From Conchocele bisecta (lineage: Eukaryota > Mollusca > Bivalvia > Lucinida > Thyasiridae), in contig CM055265.1 in NCBI GenBank assembly GCA_029237695.1, positions 121,597,078 through 121,661,077 of the forward strand: a stretch of DNA of 64,000 nucleotides. The letters run 5' to 3'. Below the pieces are notes generated by a model, which did no database searches, was not told the DNA's origin, and saw only the letters and a list, made by a program, of their open reading frames with translations. Shown piece after piece: positions 59,701 to 64,000 of this stretch. A program made the position numbers and the translations under genes. Position 1 is the first letter of the stretch. Each line of letters begins with the position of its first letter.

Positions 59701-62700
59701 ACTCAACATTGACAAACAGGAAGATATCACAGATCTTAAGGTGAGAACAAATCATTTTACGACTTTCCGTAATATTACATTATAAATGAGACTATTGAAA
59801 TTAAATCAGCTATTAAATAATAAATGGAGCATAGACGCACTTTACAACTTGAATAATACATCATAGGTTTGCCTGAATATCAGATGAAATGTAAATACTA
59901 TTTGTGCAATGTAATATGTTCTGAACTGTGTTTGCCTATTTGTCACGATTGTGGTGTTTATGCATTTATTATATTTAGTAGTTTACACATGTACGCCATC
60001 TTGCATATGTACGTATATCCTACCATAGCCGTGTATGTATGTTTTTGGTGCAGTTGCCTCGATGGAATAAACTATTATCTCGTGTTTTATCACACTGTTG
60101 AAATGTTATTTACTGCAACTTTGGGTACTTTTATTATTTTTGATATCTATTTCAGAAGAGCATTGCCGTGCAAACAGATATCACAGATGCAGTCGACGCC
60201 GAGCTAAACCAGAGGTATACTTTTTTCTAATAATATTTGTAATGATAATAATTTCGTTATTATGTTGGCAGTATGGTCTATCGGTTGTCAACGACAACCT
60301 GACCGGAAACTATAACGTAACGTATTTGATGGCCATACATGATCTGTCTGTTTCATCTCCAGGAAACGAAGCCTGTCGGACATCTGCGATAAACACGAAA
60401 AGTCCGACCTTCCAGAGAAACACGAGAACCTTCAGCAAACAAAGGCGGGCCTGACTCGCTCACACTCCGTGCCTTCGTGGGGGGTAAAGAGGAAAGTGGA
60501 CAAGGTCTACACCATCGGCTGCTTCGACTTGATGCACGAAGGCCATCTACGACTGTTTGACAACCTGCGTGAAATTGGCAAACAGGTTAGGAAATGTTAT
60601 GTAAATGTATAATTATGCTGACGAGTTATACACACGACTCTTTCTTTCTTTTTCTTTCTTTACACACTGCAACGCCCCCTTTCGGGATTATGTGCAAGAT
60701 CATATTGTATTCATATATGTGGCTGTGACTGGATAAATGGGGAATATGGGTTGTGTGACCAGTGTAGATCCAGAATCTGAACTATTCGCCATTCCATCAA
60801 TGAAACATCCGTCATGCTTCTCCCAAGCAATATAGATCATTGCCAGGCTACAGGTGTGTACTATTTGATCAGGAGCTACTCCGTCCACAAATCCCATTGG
60901 CCCCATTTCTCCAGAAGCAGTGTATACATATAACGTGTCTTGCTCAAAGACACAACGCACGCATCGGGTGAGGCTCGGGTGTCATTATGATAAATAGTAT
61001 CTGAATGTATGCCATATTGGAATTCAGCGTATAAAACAATTATATACAGATGTTCAAACATATTTACACGAATTTTAAAAGCTATGTAGGCGAATCACAG
61101 TCGACATACATGTTCCATCTCATTTTGTTCATGAGTCCAAGGCTCCAGATAAGGAATTAGTAATTGGGTATTGTCACTCGATCATTTCTGAAGCAATTGG
61201 GTATTTCAAAATTTTAATTGGGTAAAATAAAATCGCACTCCTGTTTACATATCAACAAACAGCAACTATTGAATAGTTTGCTTCGAAATGAAAACATGTT
61301 TTGGGATTTCATTAAAATTGTCTCCTTGGAGACAATTCTAATGAAATACCAAGATTTGTTTTCATGGAAAATAAGAAAAATATGCTATATTTGTGGTCTG
61401 TTTATTGCATGATAAACGTACCACAAAATTTGTATTGCTTTTTGATACTCGCTACTTCTGAGTTCAATTGGGTTTTTGGCAATTTTAATTGGTTATTTAA
61501 GAAAATACGCAGCTTATCTGGAGCCCTGTGAGTCACTTGAATACTGGTAATCTTCAGAAATGCTTCTGTGTAGAATATACTATAATATAGAAAGTCTCAA
61601 AATGTCAATATCGCCCGACCAAGCTGAAATTTGGTTTATGTTCCTCTCCAATTGCTTTAAATTTGTATTATCTCGAATACCGAACAATTGTCTAGGTCGT
61701 CATGTAACACGATTGCACATGAAATAATATCCCATTATCTGTACGTGCGGTTCTGTGTCTGTACGGGGAGATAATCCGCGATATAACAGTACATTGCCAG
61801 ACGTGTGTGTAGGTGGTGGTTGGCGTACACGACAGCCGGAGCATCTTCCAGTTGAAGAACCGCGTGCCTATCGACGACACCTGGCAGCGCATGATGAACG
61901 TCAAGAAGCACGTGGACGTGGTGAGTTGGCGCCATTCCCACATGTTGCCGCCGTGTCCGTATAATTCATGTGAATTTCTTATATTTAAGGGTGGGAAATG
62001 GCTCGAAGACCTTCCATACCCGGGTATAATTCATGTTAATAATAGTTGTATTAATACCTACAGTAGGATATCATTTACAGTGATAGGTACACACTTATAA
62101 CATCTTCATAGTTGGTATCGAGAGATACCGGAGCGGAATTATTTTCTCTCCCTACCAGTGTTTATGTGACACAAAAAGCATGCCCATTACAAAAATCACA
62201 TTACCTCACCCACTTGGTACTGCATGTATAAAGAAAGGTCGGCAAGAGTATGGCTAATATGGAAAAAGGCCCCCTCGTTTTTGACTCGCACAATACAATA
62301 CACATCGGTTAATTTTATGACTTGTGTCTCTGGCAATCGAAAAGGGCATTATTATGTGTGCGAATTTACATTCAAATCGCTGGTTCCAGCCGTTATTCAG
62401 TTATGCGAATTGTATATACCCCATATAAAGCGAAATATGCGTGTACGAGAGAATCCTACACATAATCTGAGGTTGTCCGACGTGGATTATTGGTCATATT
62501 TGGCTGCTTGCCGATCGCCAGCTCAAACTAATTTCGTGCACCACGACCATATACACTAGACACTCGAACCATACAAAGTTCGTAAATTTTTTATCTTTCG
62601 CCGATCTAAAAAAAAATGTTTTTGTTTTCTAATTTAATTGCCTTTAATTCATGATTTGATAACTATCACGATTGCGCCTTCCGGAATCCCGAAACTAGTC

Positions 62701-63857
62701 CGGCAGCCAAAGGCCGAATTTGGGCTTAACCTTGTTTTGAATAACTTAGTTTTCTGCCTGCGAAATTAATAGAGATTTGATCTGTGGGTGGCATGTGGGA
62801 GCAGGCGATGGGTAATTTAATGATCGGGGTTCATCCTTACCGGAATTTCGACTGGAGACCTGGTTTGGCCCTCACATACGTCTTTGGCATTTTGTATGTG
62901 ACAGTTGAATCTGGGTATACCCCCTATGTGAGTATTACGATTATTCGAAATCCTATTTTAGGGACGGTGCCAAGTGACTTTAGTGTGGTATGTACCTGGC
63001 ACCAGGGGTCAGGTTGTTCTAATTTCAGGGCTGAATATATTTTTCCTTGATGTAAATATTCCGAACTGATTTTGGGATTTTCCACCCAATGCAGCATGTT
63101 AAAACGGGATCGAACCCGTTTGCCCGGCCTCACATGACCTTAGCTGTTGATAGGCCGTTAAACACCAATAAATAAACAAATAAACAACATATTTGATCTA
63201 CTTACCATGGATTTCAAAACAAGTTTATAATACTGCATTCAAATATTTTTTACAAACCTCCGATTTTTACAGACGACTTATATATACATGTAATTGTATG
63301 TACATTTGGGTTCAGAAATATGATACAAATCTGCATTTAAATATTTTTACTAATCTATTTCATCACATTCTAAGCATATCTGAGACACAGTGTGGGTCAA
63401 TCACAGAGATTTGCACGTTGCGCCTTATCCGGGGGGGGGGGGGGGGATCCGGGGGGGGGATTTGCAGGTGTAGTATTAGTTAGCGAACAGTAATTCCTGC
63501 AATATACTCCGGTACTGTCCGACGGTACAGGGGTAGACTTCAAGAGTTACTGTTCGAAACTAATGAAGTATACACATACACCACTCCACGTCCACCCAGG
63601 TGTTCTGCGTGCACGGGACAGACCCGACGCCGTACCTACAGTGTATCTTCGACGTGAACGACTGCGCCACCAGCATGTACGTGCGCGGCGACGACATGCA
63701 CAATTTCCCTGCCCGAGACCTGACCGAGTCGCTGATGCCCGTCCAGTTCCTGCCATACACGCAGTCCGTCTCCTCCACGAAGATCAGGAATGACGTGTAC
63801 AACGCCTCGCAGTACGGGCCCCACGTCAGCCATGATGATGACGTCATGTTCTATTGA
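35666..63857 (+). CDS. Fused CDP-alcohol phosphatidyltransferase / cytidylyltransferase (10 exons)
   Basis: Ten exons (35666-35744, 37068-37240, 56931-57081, 57495-57661, 58378-58514, 59580-59740, 60156-60214, 60363-60585, 61813-61920, 63600-63857) join with matching phases. From the ATG at 35670 they give 503 codons before TGA. Residues about 1-260 form a polytopic membrane domain with the CDP-alcohol phosphotransferase signature D101xxD104GxxA...G124xxxD128xxxD132. Residues about 289-350 are a polar linker. Residues about 351-503 form a cytidylyltransferase with GCFDLMHEGH (HxGH at 366-369) and SSTKIR (477-481). The first domain transfers a phospho-alcohol from its CDP form to a lipid acceptor; the second would make that CDP-alcohol from CTP. 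The substrate is unknown. The order is opposite to archaeal inositol-phosphate bifunctional enzymes. A Polinton lies in intron 2. Confidence 0.85.
35861..35951. repeat. Hairpin in intron 1
   Basis: GCCAACTAGCAATCAAGCAA to CTGAGCTGC returns inverted, ending at 35951. A related TTGATTGGCTGAGCCTGAGC hairpin family recurs at about 59295-59480 in intron 5. Confidence 0.85.
36385..36595 (+). repeat. SINE-like element in intron 1
   Basis: GGGAGCATGCGATGGGTAAT, GTGTGGTATGGACTTGGCA and the AACACCAATAAACAAACAAA tail are all present in order. The rest of intron 1 (35745-37067) shows nothing else of note. Confidence 0.6.
37068..37240 (+). CDS. Exon 2: N-terminal membrane part of the CDP-alcohol phosphotransferase domain
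   Basis: Acceptor TTTTACAG and donor GTACGT. It encodes residues 26-82 plus two bases of codon 83, including RGEKTTVFTANIVSWARTLL. This is the TxxNxxTxxR-like helix that precedes the catalytic motif in this family. Exon 2 ends 115 bp before the Polinton insertion. Confidence 0.85.
37350..37354. repeat. Target-site duplication, left (CTATA)
   Basis: CTATA directly precedes the left TIR and is repeated at 54043-54047 directly after the right TIR. Polintons usually make 5-6 bp duplications. Confidence 0.85.
37355..37539. repeat. E2 left terminal inverted repeat with internal hairpin
   Basis: It matches the right TIR with four mismatches by eye over 185 bp. Its first 26 bases (AGTAGTATATAAGAGTCAC...) are complementary, with one bulged base, to 37435-37461, so the outer 107 bp can fold into a stem with a GC-rich loop. 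Confidence 0.92.
37597..37638 (+). promoter_or_regulatory. TIR-derived promoter-like motif upstream of polymerase
   Basis: The block ACACCCTATT..AGATAA.AATC ending GTTATACTCAGTATA, found in the TIR at about 37497-37538, is duplicated here and ends exactly at the polymerase ATG (37639). The near-palindrome TATACTCAGTATA could be an initiator or a binding site. Confidence 0.5.
37639..41496 (+). pseudogene. E2 protein-primed DNA polymerase B (pPolB), interrupted
   Basis: A SAP-like N-terminus (residues about 1-40) is followed by a terminal-protein-like region and the Polinton signature CLFRCIAIHRG. The exonuclease domain shows YDFEAYL (Exo I, about 39228) and GFNCSRYDLN (Exo II, about 39527). 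The palm has YDANALYLS (motif A, about 40245), KLVGNACCGKL (motif B, about 40761) and MDTDSMYF (motif C, about 41061). The end carries KHSAKG and YYDKRRVMEDG. It is broken by frameshifts at about 38.85-39.33 kb, 40.46 kb and 41.33-41.45 kb, a TGA at 40095 and a TAA at 41251. The catalytic motifs themselves are intact. Confidence 0.92.
41524..42546 (-). pseudogene. E2 integrase (retroviral DDE type), one in-frame TAG
   Basis: Translation starts at 42546 with a basic N-terminus, then the helical YYNPRGYWNGLAAIKNLA and WQIYLPAPHNIPRPKFDVP segments typical of Polinton integrases. The catalytic triad is readable: D in HQADLLFLP, D in LLQVDPGREF, and E in QGIVERFNRTLAERL. A beta-rich C-terminal module follows (WSLNVYHLDR..., a chromodomain/SH3-like region). 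A TAG at 42073-42075 separates the second D from the E, so the present copy would make a truncated protein. Confidence 0.92.
42527..42918 (-). pseudogene. E2 small protein with palindrome insertions, paralogue 2
   Basis: It starts MLVDELYYAMIDVGY at 42918 and is similar at its N-terminus to the next upstream gene (MLVNALYHAVVISGF), so the two are tandem paralogues. Near 42745 the frame shifts within a cluster of three CCAAT..ATTGG palindromes. In the shifted frame the sequence continues as NTGDW, NLDWE and NRDWT to a TGA at 42527 overlapping the integrase start. Function unknown. Confidence 0.5.
42980..43381 (-). pseudogene. E2 small membrane-anchored protein, paralogue 1, one in-frame TAA
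   Basis: A 134-codon frame from 43381 to 42980. A hydrophobic N-terminal segment is followed by a charged helix (KEAWSKKRTAHLDWVNEEL). A TAA at 43181-43183 interrupts it, and the same frame then continues QNIEEANREYALAY to a C-terminal membrane segment, EIAFIVVGMGVVGLVGYNI. The upstream sequence TTTTATATGC (minus) could be its TATA box. I do not recognise the family. Confidence 0.55.
43422..43952 (-). pseudogene. E2 QAAGRAAAATRK basic protein with C-terminal membrane segment
   Basis: One frame of 177 codons begins MKMMTQDTPARVTEL at 43952 and includes the basic motif KNPKRQAAGRAAAATRKVKQ, then KILAELREAK. A TGA at 43737-43739 falls in the middle of a CCAATCTTGATTGG palindrome, after which the same frame continues through PPIHELEAHP to a membrane segment, WVVGGGLAVVGAMCVW. 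In Polintons and some large DNA viruses a similar RVAAG-type helix precedes a membrane anchor. The homologue in E1 is at 10281. Confidence 0.6.
43855..44518 (-). pseudogene. E2 conserved Polinton protein (DLETDPF family), frameshifted
   Basis: It starts MNCDELLDQLIEETS at 44518. After a break near an ambiguous base (44369) it reads MSDAEIDKMYARYESRLGAE, IPNTAGLIDDLETDPF, HTLRTACCSIHLKFG and ALTTALTTGKHCQFG. Helical proteins with this DLE(T/N)D...L..G..L.....A.I..KH pattern are, from memory, regular members of animal Polintons. Their function is unknown to me. Its 3' end overlaps the start of the next gene by about 100 bp. Confidence 0.6.
44680..44828. repeat. TTGTTMAGCA array downstream of the E2 ATPase
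   Basis: Seven or so units such as TTTGTTCAGCA and TTGTTCAGCA, followed by AT-rich palindromes. It is positionally equivalent to 10496-10640 in E1, where the array is longer. Confidence 0.8.
44829..45532 (-). pseudogene. E2 genome-packaging ATPase, broken
   Basis: Translation starts at 45532. Residues about 11-53 are an extra Lys/Asn/Ile-rich segment (with SNDLLI twice) absent from E1. Walker A GQTGCGKT follows, then CPTVRHNDTYQRRPWIWTD, after which 44 bp present in E1 are missing and the frame shifts. IDDCSAKAAM, SELAFSGRHARQSVW and KDLREQTKWVALFHCKD are in a second frame, and a one-base insertion (TTTCCTGAAAG, about 44895) moves the last 20 residues to a third. It is a member of the A32/FtsK-HerA packaging family. 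Confidence 0.88.
45504..46778 (-). pseudogene. E2 probable major capsid protein, one in-frame TAG
   Basis: A 425-codon gene from 46778 to 45504, open except for a TAG at 46248-46250. Landmarks: RKLNPYRRL, LLVRFPNLGTHDVIVPGTVR, KISGNEVMSIDNSDVYHC, YGNRFYIPLDF, VPARSMKGILMLFED, FYNPKITKVEVTIEGVPNQL and LNVYLYIITDAQLNIEDG. Length, beta-strand character and position immediately upstream of the packaging ATPase (29-bp overlap) match a Polinton double-jelly-roll capsid protein. I could not verify the fold. It is the best-preserved virion gene here. Confidence 0.68.
46797..46826. promoter_or_regulatory. Divergent TATTAAA promoter pair (E2)
   Basis: TATTAAA (46797-46803) and TTTAATA (46820-46826) flank CCCGTATGGTTTTGTC. 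The capsid gene starts 19 bp to the left on the minus strand and the acidic gene 14 bp to the right on the plus strand. The block is conserved in E1. Confidence 0.55.
46840..47175 (+). pseudogene. E2 small acidic protein, one in-frame TAA
   Basis: It starts MADYDINMDEIG and has a duplicated NYLDDY acidic segment in place of the Asp run of E1. FIETPVPIQSQLGEIGG follows, in which five codons come from a CCAATCGCAATTGG palindrome absent in E1. A TAA at 47017-47019 is followed in frame by the conserved NDYYNNLAEKDLVPSVGRDY tail and a TGA at 47173. Confidence 0.6.
47186..48033 (+). pseudogene. E2 coiled-coil membrane protein
   Basis: ATG at 47186 begins MGTIAGKRGGGEIIRNELGF. A TAA near 47269 and a deletion of roughly 130 bp near 47355 (with a frameshift) break the start. 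From RGELVLNLSKLTALDEHI onward the frame is open: about 60 residues of heptad-like coil (EERKLEEAGDD, RLRSLRDEREARLE), then TTLGERLRTLFREQGVTIAS, a hydrophobic helix, a Pro/Ala hinge, the amphipathic KEWVKKQLKALANLLAKLAG and two further hydrophobic stretches. The C-terminal NRDWK comes from a palindrome missing in E1. The pattern suggests a virion membrane-active protein. Confidence 0.7.
48013..49464 (-). pseudogene. E2 conserved Polinton protein of about 480 residues, frameshifted
   Basis: It starts MDTKAFSFNSNAKYPVGGKY at 49464. Three blocks in changing frames give YTQKDVVNRLVHP, FAVWCATAGCGV, RMAFERLCNEFNV, VNDSIRTYVWAILGAQKQSR, GTAFDAQKQFLALVEDAIS and TPVDYVFGIGLYM, ending in a membrane anchor (LGLVVALVVIGLLAVWL). 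Breaks lie near 49115 and 48837. The family is familiar from cnidarian and mollusc Polintons but has no function known to me; a structural or minor-capsid role is plausible. The segment TQSAIGVDVVISNKF is an insertion relative to E1. Confidence 0.6.
49479..50167 (+). pseudogene. E2 putative minor capsid (jelly-roll-like) protein, one frameshift
   Basis: ATG at 49479 is only 14 bp from the divergent gene start at 49464. MFATITNVQKESCELQKS leads into a beta-rich sequence. A frameshift near 49675 follows KLPHGLW, and the rest is open: GVFTPGEYVGDNPVDFAF, KTLRVHLDRVNTSYN, SPSTLLKSVPASD, HEFTVSILDDQ and SVVLEISN. With about 228 residues and alternating beta pattern it would suit a single-jelly-roll penton-type protein, but no decisive motif is visible. 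Confidence 0.45.
50202..51847 (+). pseudogene. E2 fibre-like protein with coiled-coil repeats and globular end
   Basis: N-terminal 40 residues (MSIYGPGSSSDW...) contain a palindrome-encoded TNSKNLEP. The shaft is built from five or six units of about 45 residues carrying SEDSLIRDAAVTELDKKIT and KESRSDIDKVREDHQADI phrases, i.e. charged heptad helices. It ends with EELKHDRIAATKALEEASYK and a beta-rich head (VITVWAEKRGPLVEGHYEYS, GYAMTTAGEVVRMAV, DDRFRLSQGSVINF, TIVSLLIELIV). The layout resembles phage and adenovirus-like attachment fibres. An extra A in an A run near 50795 and breaks near 50900 interrupt the shaft. Function is inferred from architecture only. Confidence 0.6.
51885..52534 (+). 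pseudogene. E2 helical membrane protein (conserved Polinton family), one frameshift
   Basis: MNESPLPIVNTDPSTLYPTL begins a Thr/Ser-rich leader with a small duplicated PSTLYPTLN phrase. A basic helix with RECANRKRHANKYKRAASMA follows. A frameshift near 52145 falls inside a hydrophobic segment that continues as LSGITVLSGILCMVI. The C-terminus reads KKSRKHDRISVLARSKKNSI and MVSKALADKKISNLEFESVV. The KHxxIxxLAxSKxNTIxxxVSKAL pattern is one I associate with animal Polintons; role unknown. Confidence 0.6.
52535..53086 (+). other. Poly(A) tract and an unassigned frame in E2
   Basis: An A run (about 52541-52556) follows the helical membrane gene, then TTGATA-containing AT-rich DNA. The frame 52735-53073 (112 codons, ending GVLCTSGGFC) has several Cys and basic residues. 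I recognise no family, and the region has no detectable E1 counterpart. It could hold a decayed small gene. Confidence 0.3.
53087..53440 (-). CDS. E2 hypothetical protein, 117 residues, intact
   Basis: An uninterrupted frame with ATG at 53440 in strongly AT-rich DNA. It is rich in Tyr, Ile and Lys (EEVYEEYGGYNPVYKFYK, YKRQIQTLRRIMRIGY), with no clear motif or signal. It lies between the right-terminal Cys/His gene and the unassigned region, both also small. An early regulatory protein is possible but unsupported. Confidence 0.5.
   Translation of the reverse strand: MDNTIQLELKVFNGCVEEVYEEYGGYNPVYKFYKMRTLGDIEYMKYQRNLLRSDKNVAFTILYRQLCQLYKRQIQTLRRIMRIGYETKVYYIKLLKPNDSFTNIHFYDIAYKDINNL
53560..53847 (-). 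CDS. E2 Cys/His-rich small protein at the right TIR
   Basis: A 95-residue intact frame whose ATG (53847) lies 11 bp inside the right TIR. Two likely metal-binding groups are visible: CAWLKTG..RCF...YEYCKHH near the N-terminus and PCRHCGVGTKSESLLCPPCG in the middle, followed by a basic tail. Small proteins with C...C.....YCxxH and CxxCG repeats are, from memory, frequent in Polintons. It is probably transcribed from the TIR-borne motif, mirroring the polymerase at the left end. Confidence 0.65.
   Translation of the reverse strand: MVLVKCAWLKTGSYERCFRTGIYEYCKHHRAWMRRGSVSPRPCRHCGVGTKSESLLCPPCGGTQATHRMVNKGLRARKYYRLVIIQIGKSVRKIE
53858..54042. repeat. E2 right terminal inverted repeat with internal hairpin
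   Basis: Inverse of 37355-37539 with four mismatches by eye. The outer 107 bp (53936-54042) can fold on themselves as in the left TIR, and the inner edge carries TATACTGAGTATAAC next to the Cys/His gene. Confidence 0.92.
54043..54047. repeat. Target-site duplication, right (CTATA)
   Basis: CTATA follows the right TIR directly and equals 37350-37354. Confidence 0.85.
54151..54487. repeat. Nested foldback element in intron 2
   Basis: AGTAGCCTATTTCATCAACA and CAAAGTATACTT on the left return inverted on the right, ending near 54487. At the centre, 54308-54381 is a second, almost perfect palindrome (TTTATTACATTATCACAGCC and its inverse). Confidence 0.88.
54666..56312. mobile_element. TIR element with GGGCCGCG ends in intron 2
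   Basis: GGGCCGCGTTATGCGAAAAC with CGGGCTTAATGACAA at 54666 is mirrored by TTGTCATTAAGCCCGGTTTT and CGCGGCCC ending at 56312. A third partial copy lies near 55081. The 1.65 kb interior holds repeated ACGTCA/TGACGT motifs and no coding frame. A non-autonomous DNA transposon is likely. Confidence 0.65.
56313..56930. other. End of intron 2; dispersed repeat piece and C run
   Basis: A run of 12 or so C residues lies near 56740. Nearby is an inverted-type copy of the CTGATCAGACTG..GGATCTACATTGGTCG dispersed repeat (about 56750-56915), also found near 27235-27340, 28390-28440 and 60720-60925. Confidence 0.6.
56931..57081 (+). CDS. Exon 3: catalytic motif of the CDP-alcohol phosphotransferase
   Basis: Acceptor AATTACAG, donor GTATATGG. 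It completes codon 83 and encodes residues 84-133, with HDFLDHVDGIVAKVQ and DDPLLGGFMDAFCDK. The four metal-binding Asp (101, 104, 128, 132) and Gly 105/124 of the family are present. The R after the conserved A is K, and the loop to Gly124 is 14 residues instead of the usual 8. Confidence 0.92.
57082..57494. other. Intron 3 with a tiny pogo-like MITE
   Basis: A 57-bp hairpin at 57370-57426 (CAGTGGAACCTCTCTAAACC, inverse at the other end, TA on both flanks) is the only recognisable item. Confidence 0.7.
57495..57661 (+). CDS. Exon 4: membrane helices
   Basis: Acceptor CTTTTCAG, donor GTAATC. Residues 134-188 plus two bases of codon 189. IVNVLSLWNILIM and TLVFVGACVIIIAYEFIIG are hydrophobic helices following the catalytic exon, as expected for a CDP-alcohol phosphotransferase. 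Confidence 0.88.
57662..58377. other. Intron 4 with a palindrome
   Basis: The hairpin 57845-57936 (AAGCTAAACACA, CTCCCTCTATATACACATAT and inverse) is present. Nothing else was seen. Confidence 0.7.
58378..58514 (+). CDS. Exon 5
   Basis: Acceptor ATCTGACAG, donor GTAGGT (a second GTAGGT begins four bases earlier, but the later site keeps the phase). It completes codon 189 and encodes residues 190-234, including a loop (QYGVEKKTTPSIAAVMEGKL) and the start of a hydrophobic segment (LGIGFLCLAQSS). Confidence 0.82.
58515..59579. other. Intron 5 with GATTGGCTGAGC hairpin repeats
   Basis: Two related copies near 59295-59365 and 59440-59500 (AGCTTGATTGGCTGAGCCTG type and inverse) match the hairpin in intron 1. 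No gene was seen. Confidence 0.6.
59580..59740 (+). CDS. Exon 6: last membrane helix and start of linker
   Basis: Acceptor GTTACAG, donor GTGAGA. It completes codon 235 and encodes residues 236-288: GISGIVCLVLSIRLAHASL, then the charged linker SRRSQNNPANVNKDIELNID. Confidence 0.88.
60156..60214 (+). CDS. Exon 7: linker micro-exon
   Basis: Acceptor CTATTTCAG, donor GTATAC. 59 bp encoding residues 289-307 (KSIAVQTDITDAVDAELNQ) plus two bases. Both phases match the neighbours, which supports this short exon. Confidence 0.78.
60363..60585 (+). CDS. Exon 8: cytidylyltransferase HxGH exon
   Basis: Acceptor CATCTCCAG, donor GTTAGG. It encodes the end of the polar linker and then KVYTIGCFDLMHEGHLRLFD, the nucleotide-binding signature of the HxGH cytidylyltransferases (PCYT, GCT and TagD-like). 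HEGH is at residues 366-369. Confidence 0.93.
60586..61812. other. Intron 8; dispersed repeat and short foldback
   Basis: It carries a TTTC-rich run (about 60643-60660), the CCCATTTCTCCAG..GATCAGG dispersed repeat near 60720-60925, and a small inverted repeat (AAACATGTTTTGGGATTTCA, about 61291) with a GTCTCC..GGAGAC centre. Confidence 0.6.
61813..61920 (+). CDS. Exon 9: cytidylyltransferase core
   Basis: Acceptor GTGTGTAG, donor GTGAGT. Residues 383-418: VVVGVHDSRSIFQLKNRVPI and DTWQRMMNVKKHVDV. The V-G-V-H-D-S strand and the helix R..M.NVKKHVD match the second half of the Rossmann-like fold. Confidence 0.9.
61921..63599. other. Intron 9; SINE-like element and G-run
   Basis: Short unassigned frames (61813-62559) are not supported as exons. 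A nearly full SINE-like copy occupies about 62785-63185. A G run with an internal GATCC lies at about 63431-63459. Confidence 0.6.
62785..63185 (+). repeat. SINE-like element, longest copy
   Basis: GGGAGCAGGCGATGGGTAAT, GTGTGGTATGTACCTGGCAC, GGGATCGAACCCG (complement of a B box) and CCTTAGCTGTTGATAGGCCG lead to the AATAAACAAATAAAC tail. Confidence 0.6.
63600..63857 (+). CDS. Exon 10: cytidylyltransferase C-terminus and stop
   Basis: Acceptor CCACCCAG. Residues 419-503 and TGA. VFCVHGTDPTPYLQ, YVRGDDMHNFPARDL and QSVSSTKIRNDVY carry the GDD turn and the S(S/T)TxIR motif that binds CTP in this family. GC-rich third positions contrast with the AT-rich introns. Confidence 0.92.
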   Translation: MFCVHGTDPTPYLQCIFDVNDCATSMYVRGDDMHNFPARDLTESLMPVQFLPYTQSVSSTKIRNDVYNASQYGPHVSHDDDVMFY

Positions 63858-64000
63858 TGTGATGTCTTATAGGAGGTGTTTATGTTCATCTATTGCCACA
63901 GTATGTGACACCATTGAACGTAACCTGAATGCCCCGTCTGTAACGCAGGGCGACTTAAGTCTGACGTTGCTCCGTGTTACAGACAGACACTTTGAAAGTA
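63858..64000 (+). other. 3' flank of the host gene
   Basis: Presumed 3' UTR. No AATAAA signal is visible before the window ends. Confidence 0.4.

Noticed and set aside
61921..62559. Additional exon between exons 9 and 10
   Set aside because: Exon 9 and exon 10 join in phase 0 and give a continuous cytidylyltransferase fold; the intervening frames lack acceptor/donor pairs and family motifs.

Overview
The window looks like nuclear DNA of a marine invertebrate, most likely a bivalve mollusc. Genes are split by introns with GT-AG borders, and much of the sequence is dispersed repeats, foldback elements, SINE-like copies and blocks rich in 'TGACCTTGACC'. This is inference from style; no species marker was identified.

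There is one convincing host gene. Ten exons between 35666 and 63857 on the + strand join with fully compatible phases into a 503-codon reading frame. It encodes an integral-membrane CDP-alcohol phosphatidyltransferase domain followed by a soluble HxGH-type cytidylyltransferase domain. One polypeptide could therefore activate a phospho-alcohol with CTP and then transfer it to a lipid acceptor. The substrate is not readable from the sequence.

Intron 2 of that gene carries a 16.7 kb Polinton/Maverick (adintovirus-like) element, here called E2 (37355-54042). It has 185-bp terminal inverted repeats and a 5-bp CTATA target duplication. It holds a protein-primed type B DNA polymerase, a retroviral-type integrase, a packaging ATPase, a probable major capsid protein, several conserved Polinton virion or membrane proteins, a long coiled-coil fibre-like protein with a globular C-terminal end, and small genes near the right end. 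Most of these genes carry stops or frameshifts, so E2 is a decaying provirus-like insertion.

A second, truncated relative (E1, about 9960-14017) holds only the ATPase/capsid block and lacks TIRs. It abuts a Ty3/gypsy integrase fragment on its left and a tandem repeat on its right. E1 and E2 have different lesions. Comparing them shows that E2 has been invaded by many short palindromes (CCAAT...ATTGG and AT-rich types), several of them in frame inside coding regions. I regard this as the most novel feature of the window.

Layout: 1-4575, candidate promoter motifs, a decayed Ser/Pro repeat gene and minisatellites; 4576-9383, a TIR-bounded DNA element without a transposase; 9367-9945, gypsy fragment; 9960-14017, E1; 14018-24364, ~1.97 kb tandem units with tRNA-like sequences, interrupted by a dead CR1/L2-like retrotransposon (19242-23694); 24568-35577, MITEs, foldbacks, satellite-like repeats and SINEs; 35666-63857, the host gene with E2 and other repeats in its introns.
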